Shown piece by piece: positions 35,201-44,977 of a stretch of 64,000 nt of DNA. This stretch comes from Oxytricha trifallax (Eukaryota > Ciliophora > Spirotrichea > Sporadotrichida > Oxytrichidae): positions 88,892 to 152,891 of the forward strand of contig ARYC01000423.1 of the NCBI GenBank assembly GCA_000711775.1. Direction: 5' to 3'. Within the stretch, counting starts at the first letter, position 1, and every line of letters begins with the position of its first letter. Made by a program: the position numbers and the translations under genes. The notes beneath the pieces are model-generated. The model saw nothing but the letters and a program-made list of their open reading frames with translations, was not told where the DNA came from and did not search any database.

Positions 35201-37960
35201 GATTATACTGGTGACAAATATTTAATGATGGATTTGTCAATGCCTGAATGATTGTAGTCAACTACTTTGACTCAGAGAAGGAAAAAAGGTCAAAAATGAA
35301 GGAGGAACTTAATAACGTTGATTGTGATGAACATAAGGAACAACTTAAGGAAATGTAATTTAATAATAAACTCATTCAAATAATTATTTTAATTATTTTC
35401 ATTGACGCTTTTAACATTGTTTTATATTTAAGAATATATTATATATATTAAAAATACAACTTAAAATGCTCATTATTATGTATATTAACCAATGAAACTG
35501 CTGTAAATAATAAGTAAAGTAAGTATAATATTTTTTAAGATCTTTTTAATATTCACGCTATCAAGCATTTAATAATAAAAGAAAAGGTTATGAAGATTGA
35601 GTGAAAGATATTACGTAGTAATAACTTTTATATTCACTTTATTTCATTGAAAATACAAATTAAATCATGAATATTCTAAATATAAACTAAACTATTATTC
35701 TTAATGAATAAATTAATAATAAATATAGACTGAGTACTAGTATTATCATTGAGTGAAGTTATATATAAATCTATAAACACTCAACACTATTGCAAGAGTC
35801 AGTTTTTGCTTGAAAATGAAGCTGCGAGTGAAAGTAACTTAACTGCATAACATTGCAGAAAACAGTGCACGGCAATCAAATAGTTGAGGCAAGGGCATAT
35901 TTGCCATTTACTGTCACATTATAACATGAGTTAACTTCTAATATAGCTTCTTTAAAGGACTAGTGGCTTTCTATAAACCAGTTATATTGAAACTATATCT
36001 AACTACACCAACAATACTTGAAACTAATTGGGTAGCTGTCTGTGAGTCTAGTGATTGTCTTTAGGAAACGGTACTTTGTACATTCCGAGGTGGAAATACG
36101 AGTTGAAGCAACTTCATTAAAGCTGATATATATTATATATAATCGTATTAACTGAAAGTGTAGTAGTGATAGAAAGTTTTGTAATCACTGCCACCAAAAC
36201 ATAAATCAACTTTACTATTTGGAATTTGAAAGTGCTCACTTTTGTACGAAGAAGTCAAATTAATAGAGCTAGGAAGTATCAGAGTGAATAGAAGTTCTAT
36301 TGGTTGAGAACTCAACAATTGCTGGGCGCAAAGTGAACTGTCTCAGGATTCATCTACCTCTTTATTCGTAAGAGCTTTTAAGAAATTTTATGGAGATTAA
36401 GAGAATCTTACCAGACATTTTATGCAACAATATAGCGAAAAGTGTTCAGTCAAGAGAGGAATAGAGCAGCAGTCTAATATAATTTTAGGTTTTTTTATAT
36501 TTGGATGGAGTGTAAGTCTAGTTTTAAATCAGGAAATGTGCTCAAGAAGGCCAGCTCCACAAGGCTTGTTTGAGACGGACATTCCATCTCCCAGCATTTC
36601 TCAATGTAATCGGTTCAGCCTCTGAAAGGCTCCCATTTAAAGATTTGCACATGCCATCGTTTGCAATACTGATAGTCAATAACTCCCTTGTAGCTAATCA
36701 ATTAAATCCATTTTAATTCGCAAAGTCTGATTTAAATATCATTTAAAACAATAAAATAAGCTAGTATTAAGCGTATATATATCTAATACTTTTAATTTAA
36801 TTACATTTATCTTAAACATATATTATATACTTGTTAAACCATTGGAAGTTTTCTAAAATGCCTTCTACTGTTCAATTTATTTGTCTCAAATTATAACATG
36901 ATAATTTTAAAAAGTTTTATATCTCTAACTTATTAAGAAGTATATTCAATATTCAAAAGTCAATTAGAGAATCAATAATCTTTATAGATCTATATTAATC
37001 GGTAAATAATTATTAATATAACATAAATAAATATAAATAAAAATTTATATGACCAATTTTATTCTAATTTAATTCCTTAGCTTAAATTATTATTATTTTT
37101 ATTAATGTTAATAATTAAACATTAAAACATATTGAATACTACAATAAATTATTTAATATCAGCAACAGCCTATACTTATAGAGAACTGAAGACGATTGAA
37201 AATTGAATAAATTATGAAAGTTAAATATATAATCTAACTTAAAGTTAGAAGAATGCTAACATTTATATTAAATATATATATTATACTTAAAATAATAACA
37301 ACTGCTACGAACGATATGATTTTTATATAATAATACCAGTTTTTTGCTGATAAAAAAGGTAAGGATAGTATAAATTTCATAATGATAGTGTAATTGTGGA
37401 ATATTTACTATTTATTTAACTTGCCTAATTTGAATAAATAATAGTTTTTATTAGCATTTGCTTAAATTAATATATTTTTTTAAATGTATTAATAATGAAC
37501 TATATTCAAACATATTTAAAAATAGTATGTCCAACTTTACTTACTTAAATATAAAAGATAGTAAAAATGATGAAATAGAATTATTAAGACTATGCCAAAA
37601 TGACAAGATTTAGAGAAGTTTTATGAATGATAATTACATTAATTATTTTTTAAACTATCTTTACAATTTGATTAAAAAGAGTTATAGTTTAACTCTAGAT
37701 GAACAATACTAATAAATAAACTCATTATCTAATTACAATTGTGAGAATCTAAGTTTAGAGACAAGTCAATGACTCCCAGATGAGAAGCATCTTGTTTATA
37801 CTACAAATGATATTAACTAAAGAAAATGAAAAACATCAATTTTTATATCCTAAATAAATTAATTATATATAATATATAGCAATAGTCTTATTCATTCTTA
37901 TCATTTACTAACCACCCAAGACATTCAAACTTAAAGTACAGTAATCAATAAAGCATTAAT
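32245..37960. other. AT-rich region with short coding-like islands
   Basis: Mostly AT-rich spacer. Three islands have protein-like frames: about 34270-34400 (acidic VSNDDESTDVEENESN), about 35220-35360 (GDKYLMMDLSMPE, then in another frame EKRSKMKEELNNVDCDEHKE), and about 35870-36100 (VEARAYLPFTVTLQHEL). GC content also rises at 36300-36680. They could be macronucleus-destined segments separated by internal eliminated sequences, or gene fragments. None has clear boundaries or a recognised domain, so I do not call genes. Confidence 0.35.
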
Positions 37961-37963
37961 ATT

Positions 37964-38384
37964 ATATTGTAGGAATTCATTCAAAATTGGGAAATTTAAT
38001 TAAATTAAAAATGTTTTATTTCAGAATATTGGCAGTTAAAGTTGGCCAATTAAAACGATCTTGGGCTCATTCGATAGAGAATTCAAAATTAGCTGGACTT
38101 TATTATTGGCGATACTATTTTATCGCATTCCTGGAGCGAGATAATTTCAATTTAAATAAAACCTCTAAATTCATTAAATTATGCCCATATATTAAAGTCT
38201 AGTTATCTCGCTCCCTTGATGCGATAAAATAGTCCCGCCAATAATAATCCAGCTAATTTTGAATTCTATATCGAATGAGCCCAAGATTGTATAAATTGGT
38301 TAGCCACTTTAACTGCCAATATTTTGAAATAAAATAATTTAATTTTGTTAAAATTTCCCAATTTTGAATGTATTTCTACAATAT
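37964..38384. mobile_element. 421-bp foldback (MITE-like) element
   Basis: The arms 37964-38142 and about 38205-38384 are inverted copies with few mismatches. Both include CAAAATTGGGAAA, an ATATTGGCAGTTAAAG block, TGGGCTCATTCGATA, and a CGCTCCAGGAAT-like inner part. A short centre of about 60 bp separates them. A plus-strand frame through the left arm has no protein counterpart and is a by-product. There is no coding capacity for mobility, so if mobile it is non-autonomous. Confidence 0.85.
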
Positions 38385-38862
38385 TGTTTTTTTGAATCAT
38401 TTTTTGACAATAATTTGTTGGAATTTTCATAATTTATAATAAATATTTATTAGTTCATTTTCCTATATAACTCCGATGTGATTGATTAAAAACTAGCTCC
38501 ATAATATAAATTAAATTTTTTTATAAATTGTTTTTCTTATTAAATAGCTTTAATAATCTGAGATGAATTTGATTGTTATTAAAATAGTATTGGCCTATTT
38601 ATGAAGCTTTATATTATAAGAAAATACTTAAGTAGTATTGGAAACATTAATATCAGATCAATAACTCATTGGGTAATAAATAGAAATTGTTAAGAAATTA
38701 CATAGTTGCTATTCAAATAACCATATTAATTTGTTGGAGTTTCTTAAAATCATAATTGCCACTATCCAAACTAAAAGGATCTTTGTCACTTATGATTTAG
38801 TAGATTTAATTTAACTTTTAAATTTAAAAATAATTACTTATTAATGCTACATAATATACTTG
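38385..38862. other. AT-rich spacer downstream of the methyltransferase gene
   Basis: No gene seen. It separates the foldback element from the stop codon of the MT-A70 gene and may contain that gene's 3' end signals; nothing specific is recognisable. Confidence 0.4.
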
Positions 38863-39717
38863 TCAAACTTCATTGCCTATAGTTGTCCATTTCGCTCTCA
38901 CATTGTGCGGTCTACCAAAGACCTCTAAGCAAGGGCCACCTGGTATTAGACTCTCCACGATGTCGTATATTTCATCTGGTTTTTGTGAAGCCTCTCTCAT
39001 TGGACTCACTATAACATTCAAGCTCTATCTAAACTTTGTGAACTGCTTGTTGCTCTCATACTTGCCTTTAACACCCACTAAGCACAATTCCATGCCATGA
39101 TGTAAGTACCTGCCAGGACCTTTAAAGACATTTCCATTCTTGTCGAGCTTTACCCACACAACTGTCTCTATCCATCTGTATCCATGCAACTTAAAGAAGT
39201 CTAGAGCCACTTATGGTTTTCCGTTTGTAACCCACATGAAGAGGAACCCCTCTTCCTGGACCAATTCTATTGGCATATTTTTAATCTTCTTGTCGGAGAG
39301 AACATTATAACCAAGGTCAAGCATAGTTGAATCCCAGGGTGGATCCATCATAATTGCTCTGAATAGTTTCCCATCTCTTTATAATTGTTTTGCTCTTAAA
39401 GAGGTCCACACCGTATATAGAGTTACATCACATCTTATAGGATTGGGAGGTCTGCTCATGTTTTCATAGGTGTAGTCTTAATTGGAGAGGTTCTGTAATT
39501 CTTTCTCTATCTGTAGCTTAAGCTTTGCTTCACACTCCTTCTTGTGTCGACAAAGTGATTGGCGATATCGATATCTTCTGAAGCATTTGTCACACACATA
39601 CTTCTTGGCCAGGTACTCTTCAACTTTGACCATCGCATGGTCCCTCTCATAGTGTTTATAAATAGCATACCGACTCCCTTCTTACTTGCATCCAGAAACT
39701 GGACAACTATAAACCAT
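38863..39717 (-). CDS. Zinc-finger MT-A70 adenine methyltransferase, intact
   Basis: ATG at 39717 to TGA at 38863-38865 gives 284 codons with no internal TGA and five TAA/TAG read as glutamine. Residues 5-27 form a C2H2-type finger (C5, C10, H22, H27) and residues 42-61 a second Cys/His cluster (C42, C45, H57, C61). The MT-A70 catalytic motif DPPW is at 125-128, followed by the family's FLFMWVTNG (158-166) and ETVVWVKLDKNG (184-195) strands and a late LEVFGRPHNVR block. MT-A70 enzymes transfer methyl from AdoMet to adenine N6 in RNA or DNA. In ciliates one branch (MTA1 type) methylates DNA. Two amino-terminal fingers suggest sequence-directed binding to nucleic acid. It is divergent from the SF2 helicase gene at 43069. 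Confidence 0.93.
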
Positions 39718-39803
39718 TGATAGAAATTTATTTTAAATTAATTTATAAAACAGATTTGTTCAAAATAAAATACTTACACTTTATGGGTAAAATATAAAAA
39801 ATT
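39718..39803. promoter_or_regulatory. Upstream region of the MT-A70 gene
   Basis: Only 86 bp of AT-rich sequence separate the methyltransferase start codon from the transposon end at 39804. If the transposon were absent, this DNA plus the 25 bp before the ATG at 43069 would be a shared promoter of about 110 bp between two divergent genes. No specific motif recognised. Confidence 0.35.
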
Positions 39804-39844
39804 TGTCCAAATGTTTACACCTTTTGTCAAAATGTTTACATAAG
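39804..39844 (+). repeat. Left transposon end with tandem binding-site-like repeats
   Basis: TGTCCAAATGTTTACA, a 5-nt spacer, then TGTCAAAATGTTTACA. Doubled repeats in an inverted end are typical transposase-binding sites of the IR/DR class in Tc1-like elements. Confidence 0.8.
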
Positions 39845-40088
39845 TATATTTATAAATTATTTGGTGCTGGTTCTAATATCATGGTAATAGAAAATGTTTT
39901 GGATTACCATTTATAATTTATTTTATTAATAATTATAATTAATTATGTATTAAATCACTCTTTAATAATCACAATTCATTCTCGAATTAAGGTTCCCCGA
40001 TTGTTTCAATATTAGTAAACCTGCTTATGTTTTTTCTATCACATAAGTATAAAAAATCTCTAAGACTCCACTTCCTTTAGTATAATGA

Positions 40089-41015
40089 ATATGCAGAGAA
40101 GCTTTAAAGAAGTTTGATGAATGGAATTCAAGTCCTGAGTTCAAATTAAACTTTATGAATTAAATGCTACAACGACTATCAGGTTAGAAGTAAAGATAAA
40201 GAAAGTTAAATGCAAATCACATTGAATTTCTCTCGAGTGATAAATACTTAAAACGATTTGCAGGCCTCACATTACAAAAAAGATGCCAATTATTTCATAG
40301 ACAGTTTCCTGAGATGAGAATATCCCCGTCCACACTTTGTAAACTTTATCAAAACTTAAGGATCAAACGCAAAGCTATTTTGACGATCAAAACAAAAACA
40401 GAAAAGTAAACCCAAAACTTTTAAAAATAGCTCTCTGATATGCAAAACGATCTCCTTTAGTTAAGAAAAGATAATTACTGCATTTTATTTGTTGATGAAA
40501 CACTCTTCTCATTTAATACTTAAGCAAAAGTCGAGTATTGTAGTTAGGGCAAAAATATTCAGCAAAGCAATAGGAATAGTTATAGCTTTTCTTATGCAGT
40601 TGTTGCTGCCATATCTGAGTTTGAGGGCCTTGAGTTCTATAAAATTTATAAGAAGTCTGTGGACATCTAAAAGTTCATAGAATTTTGAAATGAGCTAAAA
40701 GGGAAAACTGGTTTGAGAAAAGTTGCTATTGTCTGTGATAATCTAAGGGTGCATCACAGCAAAATAGTCAAATAGACACTCAACTATTTAGATATCCCAT
40801 AAGTCTTTTGCCCTCCTTATTCACCATAGAATAATCCAATTGAAAATTATTTTAGTTTGCTCAAAAACTCATACAAAAAGCACAAACTAAATTTCACAAA
40901 TAATGAAAAAGAAGTCGATCATGTATCACTGATCAAAGTGAGTATTAAGAGTATAGATAAGTCAAAAGTATAAGAGATAAGCAGAAAAGGTTTACTAAGA
41001 GTTCTTAGAATGTGA
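40089..41015 (+). CDS. IS630/Tc1-type DDE transposase, one in-frame TGA
   Basis: The frame from 40089 to TGA 41013-41015 is 309 codons. The first ATG in it is at 40155, which is the likely start. The amino part is a helix-turn-helix-like region (RLSGQKQRQRKLNAN, then QKRCQLFHRQFPEMRISPST). The DDE core is complete: first D in CILFVDETLFS, second D in VAIVCDNLRVHHSKIVK, and E in PPYSPQNNPIENYFSLLK. The second and third signatures are those of IS630/Tc1/mariner. A single TGA interrupts the frame at 40686-40688, between KFIEF and NELKGK, and is either a TGG-to-TGA mutation or a read-through. Otherwise intact, so the element is young or under selection. It would cut and join the ends at 39804 and 43043. 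Confidence 0.88.
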
Positions 41016-41242
41016 TTAGAATAAATTAAGGTTTAGTTAATATTAAATATTGAATTAAAATTGTTTCGATGGAGTGTCTCTGCCTATTTAGCACCTTTAA
41101 TTATTATCTCCCTCAGATTGACTGTCGATGTTTTGTCTCATCTATTAGTCATTTGCTCCAGAAGCTTTGAAGTTCGAAAAGCTCATCGCCAACTCTCTTT
41201 TTCTTTTGTGCTTGCGAGCTACTATCTTTCTGCTACTCTCCT

Positions 41243-41899
41243 TCAATAAGTGAATTGTTTTTCCAGGTTTTTCTATATTATAATTAGGACAGTGATTATG
41301 TTTTAGTTACTTGAAATATATGGATGCTTGGTCAGCTTCTCGTACCATTAACTAGATATCTTTATGAAGTCTCCTTTCTCTTCATTGTGACAAGGGTCAT
41401 TTCTAATAACTTGTGCATGATGGACCAAAGTCTCCAAGTATTAAGTCTCTATTGTATGTAGCACATTGAGAAAAAAAAGTTCTGTCAATCTGTTTCTTTT
41501 TTTATCCATTGTCTGGTAAGTAGGTTTAAATCTCAGAACTGTGCTAGATTTGATTTTGTATGTTAGAAACAGAAAGCTCTTCATACTTAGGTACATTGAT
41601 TATCTTAACATCACTATTATTTAGGACTTGCTTTTCTTCTTGTAAAACTTATCTCAAAAAGTCTTTGTTTACTGTTATAATAGGTGGTAAATATATATTT
41701 ACTATTAAGGTTAAATTAAATACATATAGTAATACTTACAGATCTCTGTGAGATATTTGTAGATGTCTACCTTTGATCGAAACCTGCCGTATAACTCTCC
41801 TTGTGCTATTTTCAGCATCTCTTAGTCGTCTTTTTCTTCTTCCATAAACTTGTTGAAGGTCCGTTTTTAATTTTGGATGTTGCTCATTTAGAAATCCAT
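41243..41899 (-). pseudogene. Transposon-borne gene with a 38-bp intron and one frameshift
   Basis: ATG at 41899 starts exon 1, 53 codons ending KVDIYKYLTEI. GTAAGT at 41739 and TAG at 41702-41704 define a 38-nt intron. Splicing restores the next frame exactly, giving NIYLPPIITVNKDFLRQV and later VKIINVPKYEELS. Then comes an RTFFLNVLHTIETQYLETL segment, reached only if one T is removed from the T8 run at about 41471-41478, so the copy carries a single-base frameshift there. The gene ends at TGA 41243-41245. The motif order (KYL, YLPP, VPKYEEL, R-x-FF-x2-L) resembles accessory ORFs of hypotrich germline transposons as I remember them; the function is unknown. It is convergent with the transposase gene. 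Confidence 0.7.
41702..41739 (-). other. 38-bp spliceosomal intron
   Basis: On the minus strand it runs GTAAGTATTACT to CTTAATAG. Unspliced, the frame runs into unrelated codons; removing exactly these 38 nt joins two protein-like frames. Very short introns with GTAAGT starts are normal in ciliates. Confidence 0.75.
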
Positions 41900-42117
41900 C
41901 TTGTAAAATTAAGTTCTACAATTTATTGATTAAATTACTATATAATATTGAGGTTTGTTTTAAAAGATCATAGGGCCATACATAGAATTCTTAAATTTCA
42001 TTATGAATTTCCAATAAACTTATAGAAAATAATGTGAAGTTCACAAAAAATCACAATTAATCACAAAACTTCATTTAAAATTCAAATATTTGGAGTTTAC
42101 TTACTTATTATTATTCA

Positions 42118-42158
42118 TGTCCAAATGTTTACACTTTTTGTCAAAATGTTTACGCTGA
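42118..42158 (+). repeat. Internal copy of the transposon end
   Basis: TGTCCAAATGTTTACACTTTTTGTCAAAATGTTTACGC, same orientation as the left end. Together with the right end it could delimit a 0.93-kb element (42118-43043). The DNA just inside this end and inside the left end shares an AATTATGTATTAA block. Confidence 0.8.
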
Positions 42159-42327
42159 ATAAAGTCAAAAATTATTGTGATTTTTCAAAGCAAATGGGAG
42201 TGTTCATCTTGAATAAGTTTAAGGTTATTTATTATGGTAACTTATTTAAATAAATTAATTAATTTAAATTAAATTATGTATTAATATAATAATTAAATTA
42301 CCACATTTAACAAATTGCATACATATC

Positions 42328-43068
42328 ATGGTAAAAACACTCATCTACGATAAAAGTGAGGATGTGGAACTTTATGATCATATAGACATGCAGTATAGTC
42401 AAAATTAATCGCAAAGTTGTGACGAGTAAGATTGCTCATGGGCAAGCTCTTAAAGTTAAGTTATCAAGCGCAAACGAGTGTCAAAATTTTCCAAGAAAAA
42501 TCAAAAGTTGTTTAAGAAAATTACAAGTGTTCACATAGAGGCCATTAGAGATGCTACAGAGAATTTCAAGTTGACCTTTAAAGAGGTTAAGGATAAGACT
42601 GTTTATGACAGAGCACCTTTACTTGACTTGAGTAAGGAAGTCATTCAAGAAGTTATTCGGAAAGAAAGATAAAAAATTAAGAGGCAGCAAGTGAGTTCTC
42701 ATTTATATTAAATAAGGAATGATTAAACTCCAGATAATTTAAAAGATAGATCTCAAGAACAGACCTTAGACTAATCAGTCGATCTCAATAGCCTTTAAGA
42801 CTTTGCTGAGAGTTCAAAAAAGAATAGTCTAATTCAAAAATTAGCTCAAAATATTCTACAGAGCTATACGAAAACACCCATTTAGATTTAGAACTAGCTC
42901 CTCTAAACTTTGACAAAATCTCTTTTATAATAGAAAAAGTTACTGACTCTTGCTATCCATCACTAAGCTAGCAAAGTTTAAGATGAGGTTTATGAAATTT
43001 TACTTAAGCGTAAACATTTTGACATAATGTAAACATTTGGACATTTATTACCATAAGCGGTTGTAGTT
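42328..43068 (+). CDS. Transposon ORF reading through the right end
   Basis: ATG at 42328 opens a frame with no TGA through the transposon end and into the following helicase gene (the frame stops only at 43939). The first 230 codons encode a charged, helical protein with a basic IKRKRVSKFSKKNQKLFKK patch and a VHIEAIRDATENFKLTFKEV segment, then a Gln/Ser-rich carboxy part. It is followed by LLKRKHFDIM, which is the translated TIR. The natural stop may have been lost, or the protein may truly end in the TIR-encoded tail fused to the neighbour. A small basic protein beside a DDE transposase could be a DNA-binding accessory factor. No family recognised. Confidence 0.55.
43007..43043 (-). repeat. 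Right transposon end, lying inside an open frame
   Basis: GCGTAAACATTTTGACATAA continuing to TGTAAACATTTGGACA is the complement of the left-end repeats. The upstream ORF stays in frame straight through it and joins the SF2-helicase frame. Confidence 0.8.
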
Positions 43069-44977
43069 ATGAATATATTCCTAGCCAAGAAAGAACAGGA
43101 ATACAAGTCCGAGGGATGGTTATTATTGAAGATGCTTACACCTTATCTAGACTCCTGTGAGGATTTTGACTTTATTGAATAAGAGGATTTTTATTATTTC
43201 GAAACAATAATCAAAAGTATAGTAATTCAACTCTAAGATAACGGTTTACAAGCAAACATTGAACTTATTAAATTAAGCTTGCTTATCAAGCCAAACCTAA
43301 TCATTGAGCTAAACTGGAGCTAATAAGAGTTGAATTCTCTGAGTTAGCCACTATAGGCGATAGGCATCACTGAGGATGAAGCTCAAATAATTTGTGAGAA
43401 ACCTCAAAACTTTCTTTGGCAAGAGACGATGACTAAATTAGTGGCTTTCTAAAACGATGAGCGGCTTCTGGCAATAACTGTGCTTAGGAAAATAAAGGTA
43501 CAGCAGGATGAGGGTAAACATTTAAGCAAGCTACTTTCTTTATTAAGATAGAGACAAGTTATTTCTAAGTTGATACTCGACAAAGTTGAAATATCATTGA
43601 ATCTTCACAATTTGATACTAGTGATTGAGAGTATCAAGGAATAGCCGTTGGCAAGTATCGAGGCTATTCTCAAAGAGGATGAATCTAAATGGATAAAGTG
43701 TGCAGTCAAGGCAAAATCAAGAGAACTTTCCATTTTAGATTCCAGAAAAGAAATAGATGCTACAAAAGTAATTGAGCAACTGAGTCTAAGTAATAATATT
43801 TAGAGCTCTAATAACTTTGAAGAGTTGATCTCCCTTTCTAAAATGTTAGATTTTTAAAACGATGTTTACTAGACACTCTCAATATTAAGCAATAATTGCA
43901 AGCTTAATTATTGGTGCTAACTAAGATTGCACTATAGTTGACATGCCAACAGGTTCTGGCAAGACCTGGATATAGGCACTGATTGCATACTATTACGCTT
44001 TAAAAGGATAAAAAATCACAATCATTGAACCTAACGAGAACTTGCAAAGTTAGACGGATGAAATACTTGGCTCCATTCATGAAGATGTTCGTGTGGTTGA
44101 TATAGTCAACTACTACAGGCATTCGTTCAAAGATGAAATAGTGATACTGAATGAGTTCGATACTATAATTGACAACAGCTCGTTCTTTTCCCTTGGCAAT
44201 GTGATAGCAGGCTTGTGGCAGTTTTCGAATAAAAAGGTATTTTTATTCTCAGCAACCTTCACTAAACATCATTCAGTGGTCATCGAAGAGACAATTAAAA
44301 TACCAAGGATATTAAGTTTTTAGTCAGAGCTGCTTTTCCAAAAATAACTTAAAGAATAATATCAATGTGAAGTGATTCTCTCTAAAGATAAATTCGATGT
44401 CCATTCATCACTTTTATCTGAAGTAGTAAAGAAATATTAATTCGAACCTCTTATAATAATCGTAAACTTTTGTGATTTTGTGGAATTTAAACTTAAATTA
44501 CAAAGGGGGAATAAGTAAGACATTTATCTTTCAGATGATAAGTAATGCAGGCAGCAAATTAAAGAAAGAGAAACAGGGATTTTACTAATGAAAGACATCA
44601 ACAGTGTAGGTTTCGATACTAAGTTTAAGAAGGATGCGTTTGTGATGATAGCATGCTCTGTGTGCTCCGAACGAAAGCTATAGTAAATGATTGGCCGAGG
44701 AAACAGATGTTAGGGTTAATCAAGAGGATGTATATTCGTCCAAGAGTGTGAAAATAAAGCAGTATTCTGGCAACGTTTGAGATCAGCTGACAATTAAAGA
44801 GTAAGAAGACTTCAAGACTTGGTAAAACTTCTATGGAAAAAGCGAAGCAACTCGAGACTCAGTGATTATATTGAAGATTCCTAGATGTGTGGGCAGGTCT
44901 TATCCACTTTGAAGGATCTGGAAAATACTCGAGGATACAAGTTTTATCAGCAAATTATTAAGGGTCTGGTGATGTGA
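43069..44977 (+). CDS. SF2 (DExH/D-type) helicase gene, one frame change
   Basis: ATG at 43069 gives about 290 codons of a helical amino region (MNIFLAKKEQEYKSEGWLLL…) to a TGA at 43939-43941. The helicase frame overlaps it by 80 nt, from ATG 43862 to TGA 44975-44977 (371 codons, no TGA inside). Motifs: SQYQAIIASLIIGAN as Q/Ia-like lead-in, Walker A MPTGSGKTW, motif II NEFD in place of DExD/H, motif III SATFT, and motif VI MIGRGNRCQG. A single -1/+1 change near 43866 would join both frames into one ~640-residue protein, which I think is the original state. The NEFD variant is unusual (D to N at the first position). It is divergent from the MT-A70 gene once the transposon is removed. Role inferred: DNA or RNA unwinding or translocation. 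Confidence 0.85.

Larger units (their letters stand above)
39804..43043. mobile_element. 3.2-kb Tc1/IS630-type transposon
   Basis: The left end at 39804-39844 has two tandem half-sites, TGTCCAAATGTTTACA and TGTCAAAATGTTTACA, and the right end at about 43007-43043 is the inverted counterpart. A third copy in the left orientation sits inside at 42118-42158. The element carries a plus-strand DDE transposase (40089-41015), a minus-strand spliced gene (41243-41899) and a plus-strand ORF starting at 42328. Gene content resembles that of hypotrich TBE and Euplotes Tec elements, but the ends lack C4A4. The flanks ATT (left) and TTT (right) do not give a perfect target duplication. The internal end copy suggests either a nested deletion derivative or a duplicated end. 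Confidence 0.8.

Noticed and set aside
37987-38202. 71-codon plus-strand frame
   Set aside because: Lies within the arm of a foldback element and its inverted twin; explained by the repeat, not by a gene.
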